Part shown: positions 35,183-44,417 of the stretch, piece after piece | Numbering within the stretch: the stretch's first letter is position 1 | How the letters are laid out: each line of letters opens with the position of its first letter | Assembly (NCBI RefSeq): GCF_943846705.1 | Contig: NZ_OX044366.1 | Coordinates: 2,170,001 to 2,234,000, forward strand | Direction: 5' to 3' | Length of the DNA: 64,000 nt | DNA from: an uncultured Pseudomonas sp. | Lineage (GTDB): Bacteria > Pseudomonadota > Gammaproteobacteria > Pseudomonadales > Pseudomonadaceae | Translations under genes and position numbers: made by a program | The notes under the pieces: model-generated | What the model was told of the DNA's origin: nothing | The model's database searches: none | Seen by the model: only the letters and a program-made list of their open reading frames with translations

Positions 35183-36403
35183 ATGCGCATCCTGCACACC
35201 TCCGACTGGCACCTCGGCCAGCACTTTATGGGCAAGACTCGCCAGGCCGAGCACCAGGCTTTTTGTGCCTGGTTGATCGAGCAGGTGCGCGCGCAGGCAG
35301 TGGATGCTGTGCTGATTGTCGGTGATATTTTCGACACAGGCGCGCCGCCCAGTTATGCCCGTGAGCAGTACAACCGCTTTATCGTCGAGTTGCGCGCCAC
35401 CGGCTGTGAGCTGGTGGTGCTCGGCGGTAATCATGATTCGGTGGCCATGCTCGGCGAGAGTAAAACTCTGCTGGCGCAACTCGGTACGCGGGTGATTCCC
35501 GGCGTCTGCGAGCAGCTGGATGAGCAACTGCTGGCGCTGCATCGGCGTGACGGTTCCGTCGGCGCATTGCTCTGTGGCATCCCCTTTATCCGCCCGCGTG
35601 ATGTGTTACTCAGCCAGGCTGGGCAGAGCGCCCAGGACAAGCAGCTGTCGCTGCAGCAGGCGATCCAGCAGCACTACCAGGACCTCTATGCCTTGGCCGA
35701 AGCCAAGCGTCTGGAGCTGGGCGGCGAGCTGCCGATTATTGCCACTGGCCACCTGACCACTGTGGGAGCCAGCGCCAGTGATTCGGTGCGCGAGATTTAT
35801 GTCGGCAGCCTGGAGGCCTTTCCTACCAGCGCCTTTCCGCCGGCGGCCTATATCGCCCTGGGGCATATCCATCGCCCGCAGAAGGTCGGTGGTCTGGAGC
35901 ATATTCGCTACTGCGGCTCGCCTATCCCGCTGAGTTTTGATGAAGCCAAGCAGCAGAAAGAAGTGTTGCTGGTTGAGCTCGACGTCAGCGGTTTGCGCAG
36001 CATTCAGCCATTGTTGGTGCCGCGGTTTCAGCCGTTGCTGTCGCTGCGCGGCTCACTTAAGGAACTAGGCGTGGCCATCCAAGAAGCGGCCAAGCAGGGC
36101 AGTGTCGAGCAGCCGGTATGGCTGGAAGTGCTGGTCGGCACCGATGACTACCTCAGCGACCTGCAACTGCGCATCGCCGCCCTGTGCGAGGGGCTGCCGG
36201 TCGAGGTGCTGCGCATCCGCCGTGAGCGCGGCAATGCTGCCGCCAGCCTGCAAGGCCAGGCCAAGGAAACCCTGGACGAGCTGAGCGTGGAGGAGGTGTT
36301 CGCCCAGCGGCTGAGCAGCGAAACCTTAGAGGAAGCCGAGCAGACCAAGCTGCTCGGGCTGTATCAACAGGTGGTGAGTGAGCTGTGCGAGGGCGACGCA
36401 TGA
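35183..36403 (+). CDS. sbcD: Exonuclease subunit SbcD
   Basis: This 406-residue Mre11-type nuclease has metal-site motifs DWHLGQ (residues 9-14), VGDIFD, GGNHDS, and GHIHRPQ. With SbcC it cleaves hairpins and DNA ends and removes protein-blocked termini. The ATG at 35183 gives the standard MRILHTSDWHLG start; a TTG at 35162 would overlap the Lrp gene. It overlaps sbcC by 4 bp. Confidence 0.97.
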   Translation: MRILHTSDWHLGQHFMGKTRQAEHQAFCAWLIEQVRAQAVDAVLIVGDIFDTGAPPSYAREQYNRFIVELRATGCELVVLGGNHDSVAMLGESKTLLAQLGTRVIPGVCEQLDEQLLALHRRDGSVGALLCGIPFIRPRDVLLSQAGQSAQDKQLSLQQAIQQHYQDLYALAEAKRLELGGELPIIATGHLTTVGASASDSVREIYVGSLEAFPTSAFPPAAYIALGHIHRPQKVGGLEHIRYCGSPIPLSFDEAKQQKEVLLVELDVSGLRSIQPLLVPRFQPLLSLRGSLKELGVAIQEAAKQGSVEQPVWLEVLVGTDDYLSDLQLRIAALCEGLPVEVLRIRRERGNAAASLQGQAKETLDELSVEEVFAQRLSSETLEEAEQTKLLGLYQQVVSELCEGDA

Positions 36404-39400
36404 AAATCATCAGCCTGCGCCTGAAGAACCTCAATTCGCTCAAGGGCGAGTGGAAGATCGACTTCACTGCCGAGCCGTTCAAAGACAACGGCCTGTTCGC
36501 CATCACCGGGCCGACCGGTGCCGGCAAGACTACGTTGCTGGATGCCATCTGCCTGGCGCTGTATCACCGCACGCCGCGCATGAACACGGTGTCGGCTAGC
36601 GCCAATGAGCTAATGACCCGGCACACCGCCGATTGTCTGGCCGAGGTCGAGTTCGAGGTCAAGGGTGTGGCTTACCGCGCCTTCTGGAGCCAGCGCCGCG
36701 CCCGCGACAAGGCCGATGGCGCGCTGCAAGCGCCCAAGGTCGAGCTGGCGGCGGCTGACGGGCAGATCATCACCGACAAAATCAACGAGAAGCTGCGCGA
36801 AACCGAGCGCTTGACCGGGCTGGATTTCGAGCGTTTTACCAAGTCCATGCTGCTCGCCCAGGGCGGTTTTGCGGCCTTCCTTGAAGCCAATGCCAACCAG
36901 CGTGCCGAACTGTTGGAAGAGCTGACTGGTACCGACATCTACGGGCAAATTTCCCAGCGTGTTTATCAGTCCACCAAGAAGGTAGAAGTTGATCTAGGTC
37001 AGCTGCGTGCCCGCGCCGATGGAGTTGAGTTGCTGAGCGATGAACAGCGCCAGCAGTTACAGGCTGAAGCCGCGCAGCTAAGCGAGCAGGAAACCGCCCT
37101 CAACAGCCAGCAACAGGACGGCCAGCAACAGCGCCAGCACCTGCTTGAGCTGCGTAAAGCGCTCAACCAGCAGCAACAGGCGCAAACCCAGGAGCAACTG
37201 GCGCGGCAAGCCCTGTTGGACGCTCAGCCGCAGTTGCAGGTGCTGGCTGACAGCGCGCCGGCGCTCAAATTACAGCCCGTGCATCAGGCTTGGCAGCAGG
37301 CTCAGCAACAGTGCGTGCAGCGTGGGCAGGAGTTGCGCAGCGTTACCGCTGCTCAGCAGCAAGCCCAACAACAGGTGGCCGAGTATGTCTGGCAGGCCAG
37401 TCAGTTCAGCCAGCAGTTGCTGACGGCCAGGCAGGCCACGATTGCCCAGCTCAGCGAACAGCAGCAGAGCGTGCAGGCGCGGTTGGCGCAACAGCCGCAG
37501 CGTGCTCAGTTGGGCGAGCGGTTGGGCGTCTGGCGAGAGCAGTTTGCCGCGCGCAGTCAGTTGGCCGTGGCGGTCGCCGAGCAGTTGCACAAACAGCAGC
37601 AACAGCAGGTGGCGGGTGTGCAGTTGGTGGAGCAATTGCAGCGCCTGCAAGCACAGCTGACTGAGGCCGATACGGCCTTGGCCTCGGCGCAGCAGCTTGA
37701 GGTTGAGCAAGCGGCGTTGCTGGAGCAACTGCTGGCCGGTGAGTCCGAGAGCGCCTTGAATGAGCACTGGCAGCGTTTAGTCGGCCAGGGGCATGTGCTG
37801 GAGCGCCTGGAACAGATTGCCCAGCAGCGTCAGGCGTTAGCCAAGCAAGCCGCGCAGTTGAGCCGTGACCTGCTGGAGCAGGAGCAGCAAAAGATTACCC
37901 AGGATCAGGCCCTGATCAGCCTGCGTGAGCAGTATCGCGACCTGCAGCAACAGGTGCGCGACAAGGAAACCCTGTTACAGCAGGAACAGCGCATTCAGGC
38001 GCTGGAGAAATACCGCGAGCAGTTGCAGCCTGAGCAGGCCTGCCCGCTCTGTGGCTCGCTGGAACACCCGGCGATAACGGCTTATCAAGCCCTGGACAGT
38101 TCGGCGACCGCTGCCGCACTGGAGGCCAAGCGCGAGCAGTTGAAGGCGCTGGGCGAGCAGGGTGAAAACCTGCGCAGTGGCGTGGCGACTCTTGGCGAAC
38201 GTATCGACCAGCAGCGCCAGCAGGCGCAACGGCTGGAGCAAGAGCGCGCGCAACAGGCCGAGTTATGGCAACAGCAATGTGCGTTGCTTGGCCAAGCCCC
38301 AGCCGATGCTGCGGCGTTGCAAGCCTGTAAGCAAAGCCATGCGCAGCAGGTGGAGCAGTTGCAGCTGCGCCTGGCTCAGTTACAGCAGCGCAAGTCGGCC
38401 ATGGAGAGCGCCCGGGCGGCGACTCAGCAGGCGGAAAAAGGGCAGCAAGCGCTGCGCAATGAGCAGGTTGTGCTGCTGAACAAGCAGGAGGCCAATCAGA
38501 GCCTACACAACGACAGCCATGCGCAGTTGCAGCAACTACAACAGCAACAGCACCAACAGCAGGCGCAGCTGGCAGAGGTGTTGGCGCAGTTCGGCTACAG
38601 CCTGCCTGAGCAGGGCGATGACTGGCTGCGCCAGCGCGAGCAGGAATGGGCGCAGTGGCAGCAGCAACAGCAGCAACTTCGCGAGCTTGCGCAGCAGTTG
38701 CGCGATGAGCAACACGGCCTGCTGACAAATCAGAACGTTGCCGCGCTCTGGCAGCAACGCCTGCAGCAGCTGGCCGCGCCCGGGTTATCTGCGCTGCCAA
38801 TAGCGACGGATGCTCACGAGCGCCTGCTGACCGTTCAAGCGGGTTACGACAGCAGCGTGCAGGCGGTTAGCGCCTTGCAGGGTAAACAGCAGACCCTCGG
38901 CGAGTTGCTGGCTCAGACAAAAAGCAGCCTGCATCGGCAGCAACAAGCCTGGCTCGAAGCGCTCGACCTCAGCCCCTTTGCCGATGAGGCGGCCTACTTG
39001 GCGGCGCTGCTCAGTGATGAGCAACAGGCTCAGTTGAGCGAGCTCAAGGCGCGTCTGGAAAAAGCCCTGACCGAGGCCCAAGCCTTGGCACTGTCCAGCA
39101 CGCAACAGTTGGCGCAGCTCCAGGCGCTGCCGCACAGCGCATTGGGCCTTGAACAGCTGGATGAGCAGTTGCAGACATTGGCTGCACAGTTGCGAGCACT
39201 GACTCAACGTCAGGGCGAAATCCGCGCCCAGCTACACAGCAATGACGAGCGCAGGCTAGGCCAGCAAAGCCTGTTTGCGGCGATCGACATCAAGCAGGGC
39301 GAGTACGACCTCTGGCAGCAACTCAACAGCTTGATCGGCTCAGCCGATGGTGCCAAGTACCGTAAATTCGCCCAGGGGCTGACCCTGGATCACCTGGTTT

Positions 39401-39819
39401 ATCTGGCTAACCAACAGCTAGAACGCCTGCATGGCCGCTACCAGTTGGCGCGGCGCAGCAGCGGTGAGTTGGAGCTGGAGGTGATCGACACCTGGCAGGC
39501 CGATGCGGCGCGCGACACCAAAACCCTGTCGGGCGGCGAGAGTTTTCTGGTCAGTCTGGCGCTGGCCTTGGCGCTCTCCGACCTGGTCAGCCACAAGACC
39601 AGCATCGACTCGCTGTTCCTCGACGAAGGCTTCGGCACCCTCGACGGCGAAACCCTTGAAGTGGCGCTGGATGCTCTGGATAACCTCAATGCCAGCGGCA
39701 AGATGATCGGCGTAATCAGCCACGTCGAGGCGCTCAAGGAGCGCATCCCGGTGCAGCTGAAAGTGCACAAGAGTGTCGGCATGGGCTACAGCGGCCTGGA
39801 CCGGCGCTTCGCTTGCTAA
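36400..39819 (+). CDS. sbcC: Exonuclease subunit SbcC (SMC/Rad50-like ATPase)
   Basis: This 1139-residue protein has Walker A GPTGAGKTT (about residue 33), two long glutamine-rich coiled-coil arms, the zinc-hook CPLCGS (about 547-552), the ABC signature LSGGESFLVSLALALALSD (about 1043) and Walker B SLFLDEGFGTLD (about 1070). With SbcD it forms the large ATP-dependent hairpin nuclease. The start overlaps sbcD as ATGA. The arms are extremely rich in Gln and Leu, which makes them a source of spurious frames on both strands. Confidence 0.97.
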   Translation: MKIISLRLKNLNSLKGEWKIDFTAEPFKDNGLFAITGPTGAGKTTLLDAICLALYHRTPRMNTVSASANELMTRHTADCLAEVEFEVKGVAYRAFWSQRRARDKADGALQAPKVELAAADGQIITDKINEKLRETERLTGLDFERFTKSMLLAQGGFAAFLEANANQRAELLEELTGTDIYGQISQRVYQSTKKVEVDLGQLRARADGVELLSDEQRQQLQAEAAQLSEQETALNSQQQDGQQQRQHLLELRKALNQQQQAQTQEQLARQALLDAQPQLQVLADSAPALKLQPVHQAWQQAQQQCVQRGQELRSVTAAQQQAQQQVAEYVWQASQFSQQLLTARQATIAQLSEQQQSVQARLAQQPQRAQLGERLGVWREQFAARSQLAVAVAEQLHKQQQQQVAGVQLVEQLQRLQAQLTEADTALASAQQLEVEQAALLEQLLAGESESALNEHWQRLVGQGHVLERLEQIAQQRQALAKQAAQLSRDLLEQEQQKITQDQALISLREQYRDLQQQVRDKETLLQQEQRIQALEKYREQLQPEQACPLCGSLEHPAITAYQALDSSATAAALEAKREQLKALGEQGENLRSGVATLGERIDQQRQQAQRLEQERAQQAELWQQQCALLGQAPADAAALQACKQSHAQQVEQLQLRLAQLQQRKSAMESARAATQQAEKGQQALRNEQVVLLNKQEANQSLHNDSHAQLQQLQQQQHQQQAQLAEVLAQFGYSLPEQGDDWLRQREQEWAQWQQQQQQLRELAQQLRDEQHGLLTNQNVAALWQQRLQQLAAPGLSALPIATDAHERLLTVQAGYDSSVQAVSALQGKQQTLGELLAQTKSSLHRQQQAWLEALDLSPFADEAAYLAALLSDEQQAQLSELKARLEKALTEAQALALSSTQQLAQLQALPHSALGLEQLDEQLQTLAAQLRALTQRQGEIRAQLHSNDERRLGQQSLFAAIDIKQGEYDLWQQLNSLIGSADGAKYRKFAQGLTLDHLVYLANQQLERLHGRYQLARRSSGELELEVIDTWQADAARDTKTLSGGESFLVSLALALALSDLVSHKTSIDSLFLDEGFGTLDGETLEVALDALDNLNASGKMIGVISHVEALKERIPVQLKVHKSVGMGYSGLDRRFAC

Positions 39820-39976
39820 ACCTGGGCTGGCGCTGCTCGCGCAGTTGAACGCACGCAGTAGGGGCGCGGGGAAGCTGTTTACAGTGGCCCGCTGACCACC
39901 TCAGCGCCATACTCAGTACCATGAGCGGGGCCTTCTGCGCCGCCCATCTTCCCGTCTCTCGGTAAACGGAGCGTCC

Positions 39977-40402
39977 GTGTTCAGTGTATTTCTGGTCAAC
40001 AGCTTAGTGGTGATAATCGCGGTGGTGACGCACTACGAGTTCCTGTTTCGCTTGACCCAGTTGCTGCCCAAGCTCAACGTCCGTCATCGCTTTCGTATTG
40101 TCCTCGGCGTCTGCGGTGCGCTGTTGGCCCATGCGGTCGAGGTGTGGGTATTCGCCTTCGCCTATTACTTTATGCATCGCGCCAGCGGCTGGGGTGAGTT
40201 GGCGGGCAACTTCGACGGCAGCCTGTTGGATTGTGTGTATTTTTCCTTCACGACCTTCACCACCCTGGGCTTCGGCGATATCGAGCCGACTGGATCGATA
40301 CGTTTCCTGGCCGGAATTGAAGGGCTTACTGGCCTGGTGTTGATCACCTGGACCGCCTCTTTCCTGTTCGTTGAAATGCAGCGCTATTGGCAACCCAAAT
40401 AA
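39977..40402 (+). CDS. Small potassium-channel-like (two-helix pore) protein
   Basis: This 141-residue protein has an N-terminal helix, a second helix near residues 38-58, and a pore loop FTTFTTLGFGDIEP (about 89-102) followed by the last helix (about 110-130). The filter is TLGFG, a variant of the K+ filter TVGYG, seen in many bacterial ion-channel-2 proteins. Selectivity is uncertain. It begins with GTG (39977), with GGAG about 5 nt upstream. Confidence 0.85.
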   Translation: MFSVFLVNSLVVIIAVVTHYEFLFRLTQLLPKLNVRHRFRIVLGVCGALLAHAVEVWVFAFAYYFMHRASGWGELAGNFDGSLLDCVYFSFTTFTTLGFGDIEPTGSIRFLAGIEGLTGLVLITWTASFLFVEMQRYWQPK

Positions 40403-40444
40403 ACCGCCGGGCGCAGCTCACGCTAAACCTTGCTGCGGCCTGAA

Positions 40445-41239
40445 TCACTCGCTTACGGGCAAGGCAGACGGCTCTGCCTGGTACTTCCCTTGCTGTAAGT
40501 CATCGAAATAGCGCTGGTATCGACCACTCTTGCGATAGTGCTGCAGGCGCTGGTTAAAGCGTGCGAGCAGCGCCGGGCTGCCTTTCAGGCTTTTCGGCAG
40601 CATCAGGTAGCTGTGGTTGATCAGCAGCGGCTTAGGGTGATGGGTAATACGCGCTTGCTCCGCCGCGCTGAAGTGGCTGCGCAGTGCTGCGTAGCCCACG
40701 TTGATCTCCTGCGGATAGAGGGTCACGCGTTCTTTAAGCAGCTTGTCGAAGTTTTGCTGGTCGTGGGAAACGCGCTCGATCTTCACCTTGCCCTCGGCGA
40801 GAAAAGCATCGAAGCGTGGGCCGTAGCTGTATTCCAGGCCGCCACCCAGCTTCATGCCGCTGAGGTCAGCAAAGCTGCGCCAGTCGAAGGGCAGGCTTTT
40901 CAGGTGAAAGAACACGAACTGCTCATCCAGCAGCGGGGCACTGAAGAGGAAGTCAGCCTCGCGCTCGTCCTTGTGCATCCACACGGCCGTGGCGTCAAAG
41001 TGGCCCGCGGCGGCAGATGAGTAAGCCCGTGGCCAGGGCAGAAACTGAAAGCTGACGCGGTAGCCTTCATCGGCGAGCAGATCACTGATCAGGTGAGCGA
41101 TGACGCCGTTATGTCTCAGGTCACTGGACAAGTATGGCGGCCAGTCACCGACGCTGATCTTCAATTCCGGTTGTTCGCTGGCCTGCACGAAGACACCAAG
41201 CAGCAAGCACACTGCGACGAACAGGGTTTTCCACTTCAT
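40445..41239 (-). CDS. Periplasmic family-3 solute-binding-like protein
   Basis: This 264-residue protein has a signal peptide (MKWKTLFVAVCLLLGVFVQA-S) and an SBP_bac_3-type domain (ISVGDWPPYLS, HNGVIAHLISDLLADEGY, FQFLPWPRAYSSAAAGHFDA). There are no transporter genes beside it, so it may be an orphan receptor; such TransportSBP proteins are common in Pseudomonas. ATG 41239 has AGAGGT 6 nt upstream and starts the signal peptide cleanly. Confidence 0.88.
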   Translation of the reverse strand: MKWKTLFVAVCLLLGVFVQASEQPELKISVGDWPPYLSSDLRHNGVIAHLISDLLADEGYRVSFQFLPWPRAYSSAAAGHFDATAVWMHKDEREADFLFSAPLLDEQFVFFHLKSLPFDWRSFADLSGMKLGGGLEYSYGPRFDAFLAEGKVKIERVSHDQQNFDKLLKERVTLYPQEINVGYAALRSHFSAAEQARITHHPKPLLINHSYLMLPKSLKGSPALLARFNQRLQHYRKSGRYQRYFDDLQQGKYQAEPSALPVSE

Positions 41240-41404
41240 TAAATGACCTCTGTTAGCAGCGCGCATTTATACCATCGTGGGCAATGTTGCTTGTATAGAT
41301 TGCGGACAGCCTGTGCCACCAATACTTCATCAAGGCGTCATCTTGGCCGTGAAGACTGCTGCGAAATGGTTCAATTCCCCGGTCTTTGCATAAGGATAGT
41401 TACT

Positions 41405-42772
41405 GTGCTGCGAATCCCTACACTGTGTGCGCTTTTTGCGCTGGCCCCACTGGTCTCGGCCCTTGAGCTCAAACCCCTGGCGGAGTACCAGAGCGGCTTC
41501 GCTGCGGGCACTGAAATTGTCAGTGTGCAGGCTTCGAGCATGCGCGTGGTCGTTTCCAATAGCGCCGAAGGCCTGGTGGATCTTCTGCAGTTGGACCCGG
41601 CCAAGGGCCTCAGTCGTCTTGCGCGCTATAACCTGGTGACCGAGGGCGCGGGGGAAATTACCTCGGTGGCGTTCCATCCCAGCGACGATCTCTTCGCGGT
41701 GTGCGTGCGCAACAGTGATGGCCTAAAAAACGGCCGGGTCGAGTTGCGTGCGGCCGCCGACGGTAAGTTGCTGAAGTCCATCGAGGTCGGTATCTGGCCG
41801 GACAGTGTGGCGTTTTCGCCCAAGGGCGACGTTGTGCTGGTGGCCAATGAAGGCGAAGGTTATGTGCGCGACGGCGAGGGCTTTCGCAGCGGCGAAGGCT
41901 CGCTCAGCCTGATCGACCTGCGCGCGGGTGTGGCTGCTGCCAAGCACAGCCTGATCAGGCTGCCGGACTTGGCGGGTGTCGAAGGTGCAACTCAGGCCGC
42001 GCATCAACGTCTGCTGGAGCGGGTGATCGATGGCGAAGAGATAAAGCTTCCGTTCGGTACCAGCGCTGAGCATATCGAGCCGGAATACGTGGTGTTCAGC
42101 CCGGACGGTGCGCGAGCTTACGTCAGCCTGCAGGAAAACAACGCGGTAGCGGTGGTTGATGTGCTGCAGGGCAAGCTGGACAAGGTGTTTGGTTTGGGTA
42201 CGGTGCGCCATGCCGCGGATATCATCGATGACGGCACGTATGACCCGTCTGCCGAGCTGTTCGCCCTGCGCGAACCAGATGGCATCGCTGTGAGTGCCGA
42301 TGGCCGCTACCTGATCAGCGCCGATGAAGGCGACAGCGACCCGAAAATCGGCAAGACCAAAGCCGGCCTGCCCAGCGGTGGAGGGCGCACGCTCAGCGTG
42401 TTCGATGCGATAAGCGGCAAGCTGCTCGGCGATACCGGTAGCCAGTTCGACGACAAAGCTGCCGAGGCCGGTGTTTACCCGGATGCGCGCAGCCCCAATA
42501 AAGGCAGCGAGCCGGAAGGCGTGGTGAGTTTCGATGCCTTTGGTAAGCGCCTGGCGGTTGCCACCCTGGAGCGTGCAGACGCCCTGGCCCTGATCGACCT
42601 GGATCAGCCGGCGCAACCTAAGGTGCTGCAGGTGATCGGTGCTGGCGAAGGTGCCGGCTCTGGTAATTTGGCGCCGGAAGGATTGGCCCATGTCGAGAAG
42701 GACGGCCGACATTACCTCGTGACTGGCCTGGAAAAGAGCGGCAACGTCGCGCTGTTCGAGCTGGTCAAGTAA
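41405..42772 (+). CDS. Secreted choice-of-anchor-I-like beta-propeller protein
   Basis: This 455-residue protein has a signal peptide (LRIPTLCALFALAPLVSA-LEL). Repeated propeller blades follow (VSVQASSMRVVVSNS, SVAFSPKGDVVLVANEGEG, YVVFSPDGARAYVSLQE, DGIAVSADGRYLISADEGDS, and APEGLAHVEKDGRHYLVTG at the end). The NEGE and SDP-type acidic segments resemble the phytase/esterase-like choice-of-anchor I family. A phosphatase-like role is possible but not shown. The GTG at 41405 with AAGGATAG upstream starts the signal peptide; longer frames lack one. Confidence 0.8.
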   Translation: MLRIPTLCALFALAPLVSALELKPLAEYQSGFAAGTEIVSVQASSMRVVVSNSAEGLVDLLQLDPAKGLSRLARYNLVTEGAGEITSVAFHPSDDLFAVCVRNSDGLKNGRVELRAAADGKLLKSIEVGIWPDSVAFSPKGDVVLVANEGEGYVRDGEGFRSGEGSLSLIDLRAGVAAAKHSLIRLPDLAGVEGATQAAHQRLLERVIDGEEIKLPFGTSAEHIEPEYVVFSPDGARAYVSLQENNAVAVVDVLQGKLDKVFGLGTVRHAADIIDDGTYDPSAELFALREPDGIAVSADGRYLISADEGDSDPKIGKTKAGLPSGGGRTLSVFDAISGKLLGDTGSQFDDKAAEAGVYPDARSPNKGSEPEGVVSFDAFGKRLAVATLERADALALIDLDQPAQPKVLQVIGAGEGAGSGNLAPEGLAHVEKDGRHYLVTGLEKSGNVALFELVK

Positions 42773-42787
42773 CGCCTTGGGCCAAAC

Positions 42788-42902
42788 GTAGGATGGGTTA
42801 GCCGCTGCCTATAACCGCAGTCATGCAGCTTCAGCGAAGCGGCGTAACCCATCACCTGGCGCTATAGACGGCATGGGTATCGCTTTGCTCAACCTATCCT
42901 AC
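42788..42902. repeat. Palindromic intergenic repeat, copy B
   Basis: Ends GTAGGATGGGTTAG and CTCAACCTATCCTAC are inverted over 115 bp. A nested arm pairs GATGGGTTAGCCGCTGC with its GCGAAGCGGCGTAACCCATC counterpart. It matches copy A best at the right end (26/31). It lies between the convergent propeller and rlmF genes. Confidence 0.75.
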
Positions 42903-42923
42903 GGCGATGCGCCCCGTCCCGTC

Positions 42924-43952
42924 CTAGGCCCAGCGCGCTGTACGCCACGCCTGTTGCTGTTCGGGCGTCTGGAAGGTCCAGGCAACGAAGCGGCTTTGCT
43001 TCTGGCCCTGGGCCATTTCCACGGTCTGCACCTGCAGCGCACCGGCTTGTTTTAGTGCGCTGTAGACCAGCGGCAGATTGCCAGCCTTGGAGATCAGGCT
43101 GCTAAACCACAGCACCTGCTGGCCGACCTGCACGCTTTCCTTGATCAAGCGGCTGACAAACGCCGCTTCGCCGCCTTTGCACCACAATTCTGCGGCCTGG
43201 CCACCGAAGTTCAGCACCGGCAGTTTGCGTTTGGGGTCGAGTTTGCCCAGGTTGCGCCATTTGCGTTTGCTGCCGCTGTTGGCTTCTTCGGCACTGGCGT
43301 GGAAGGGCGGGTTGCACAGGGTCAGGTCGAAGCGCTCGTCACGGCTTAACAGGCCCTGAAAGATATGCGCAGTGTCGCCTTGCTGGCGCAACTCGATGGC
43401 CTCACTCAAGCCTGGATTGGCTTGCACGATGGCCTTGGCCGAGGCGATGGCTTCGGCCGCAATGTCCGAGCCGAGAAAGCGCCAGGCATATTCACGGTTA
43501 CCCAGCAGCGGGTAGATGCAGTTGGCGCCAACGCCGACATCCAGTGCGCGCACCTTGGTACCGCGCGGTATCTCGCCGCCATTGCTGGCAGCCAGCAGAT
43601 CGGCGAGGTAATGCAGGTAATCGGCGCGACCAGGAATCGGTGGGCACAGGTAATCGGCGGGAATATCCCACTGCGCGATGCCGTAGAACTGCTTGAGCAG
43701 CGCGCGGTTGAACACCTTGACCGCCGCCGGGTTGGCGAAGTCGATGCTCTCATTGCCATAGGGATTGATGATCACAAAAGCCGCCAGCTCAGGGCTGGCC
43801 TTGATCAGCGCGGGAAAGTCATAGCGGCCCTGGTGACGATTGCGCGGGTGCAGCAAACCCTTGGTTGCATCGGGCTTGGCCGCAGCAGGCTTGCTGGCAG
43901 CAGGGCGCGCTGCGCTGGGTTTACGACTCGGGCGTTTCGGCGGCAGGGACAT
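42924..43952 (-). CDS. rlmF: 23S rRNA (adenine1618-N6)-methyltransferase RlmF
   Basis: This 342-residue SAM-dependent enzyme has SAM-binding LDVGVGANCIYPLLG (about residues 136-150) and the N6-adenine motif NPPFH (about 214-218) with the following HASAEEANSGSKRK block characteristic of RlmF/YbiN. It has an Ala/Lys/Pro-rich N-terminal tail of about 35 residues, common in Pseudomonas homologues and probably an RNA-contacting extension. No clear ribosome site was seen. Confidence 0.94.
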   Translation of the reverse strand: MSLPPKRPSRKPSAARPAASKPAAAKPDATKGLLHPRNRHQGRYDFPALIKASPELAAFVIINPYGNESIDFANPAAVKVFNRALLKQFYGIAQWDIPADYLCPPIPGRADYLHYLADLLAASNGGEIPRGTKVRALDVGVGANCIYPLLGNREYAWRFLGSDIAAEAIASAKAIVQANPGLSEAIELRQQGDTAHIFQGLLSRDERFDLTLCNPPFHASAEEANSGSKRKWRNLGKLDPKRKLPVLNFGGQAAELWCKGGEAAFVSRLIKESVQVGQQVLWFSSLISKAGNLPLVYSALKQAGALQVQTVEMAQGQKQSRFVAWTFQTPEQQQAWRTARWA

Positions 43953-44068
43953 GGCAGGAAGATCGCAGGCTTGGGGCGCGGGATTTTCCCACAGCTGGGC
44001 GCAGGTTGCTCGTGGTTAGCCATATAGGCGCTAAGGATGGCGAGCGCGAGCAACCCGGTTACGGTGCG

Positions 44069-44365
44069 TCAGAGGTAGCCGAGCGCGGCTTTGATTGGCT
44101 GCAGGTGGGCGCTCACCCACTGTGGGTCGATCGGCCCCCAGTCGCGTATTTCATAGTGCCCGGCGTTATTGCGCTCGCCGCTCTGCTGGGCAAATGCGCA
44201 GTCGATATCCAGCTCGCTGAGGGCGCTGAGGGTGTCCTGGGCGGTACGGCGGGGCATGCCAGTGACTGCCATCAGCGCCGGCACGTTGGTCGCGGTGCCG
44301 CTGTCGATCAGCCAGGCTACGTACAGCCGGCGGTAAAAACTGCTGCGGGTTTTACTGATTTGCAT
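44069..44365 (-). CDS. Small winged-helix DNA-binding-like protein
   Basis: This 98-residue protein begins MQISKTRSSFYRRLYVAWLI and has a helix-turn-helix (ATNVPALMAVTGMPRRTAQD) followed by a beta wing (CAFAQQSGERNNAGHYEIRDWG). Similar short proteins occur widely in gamma-proteobacteria as uncharacterised HTH proteins. It lies 52 bp after the nhaD gene start-to-stop direction end is passed on its left side, on the same strand as nhaD and just downstream of it. A role in regulating it is unproven. Confidence 0.78.
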   Translation of the reverse strand: MQISKTRSSFYRRLYVAWLIDSGTATNVPALMAVTGMPRRTAQDTLSALSELDIDCAFAQQSGERNNAGHYEIRDWGPIDPQWVSAHLQPIKAALGYL

Positions 44366-44417
44366 AAGCGCTCCGATGCGAGGCAGCTGTGGTCATGGTG
44401 TCCGCCTCGCTGTTGGC

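Noticed and set aside
36400..39819. Many frames on both strands within sbcC
   Set aside because: They arise from the repetitive CAG/CTG-rich coiled-coil coding sequence of sbcC.
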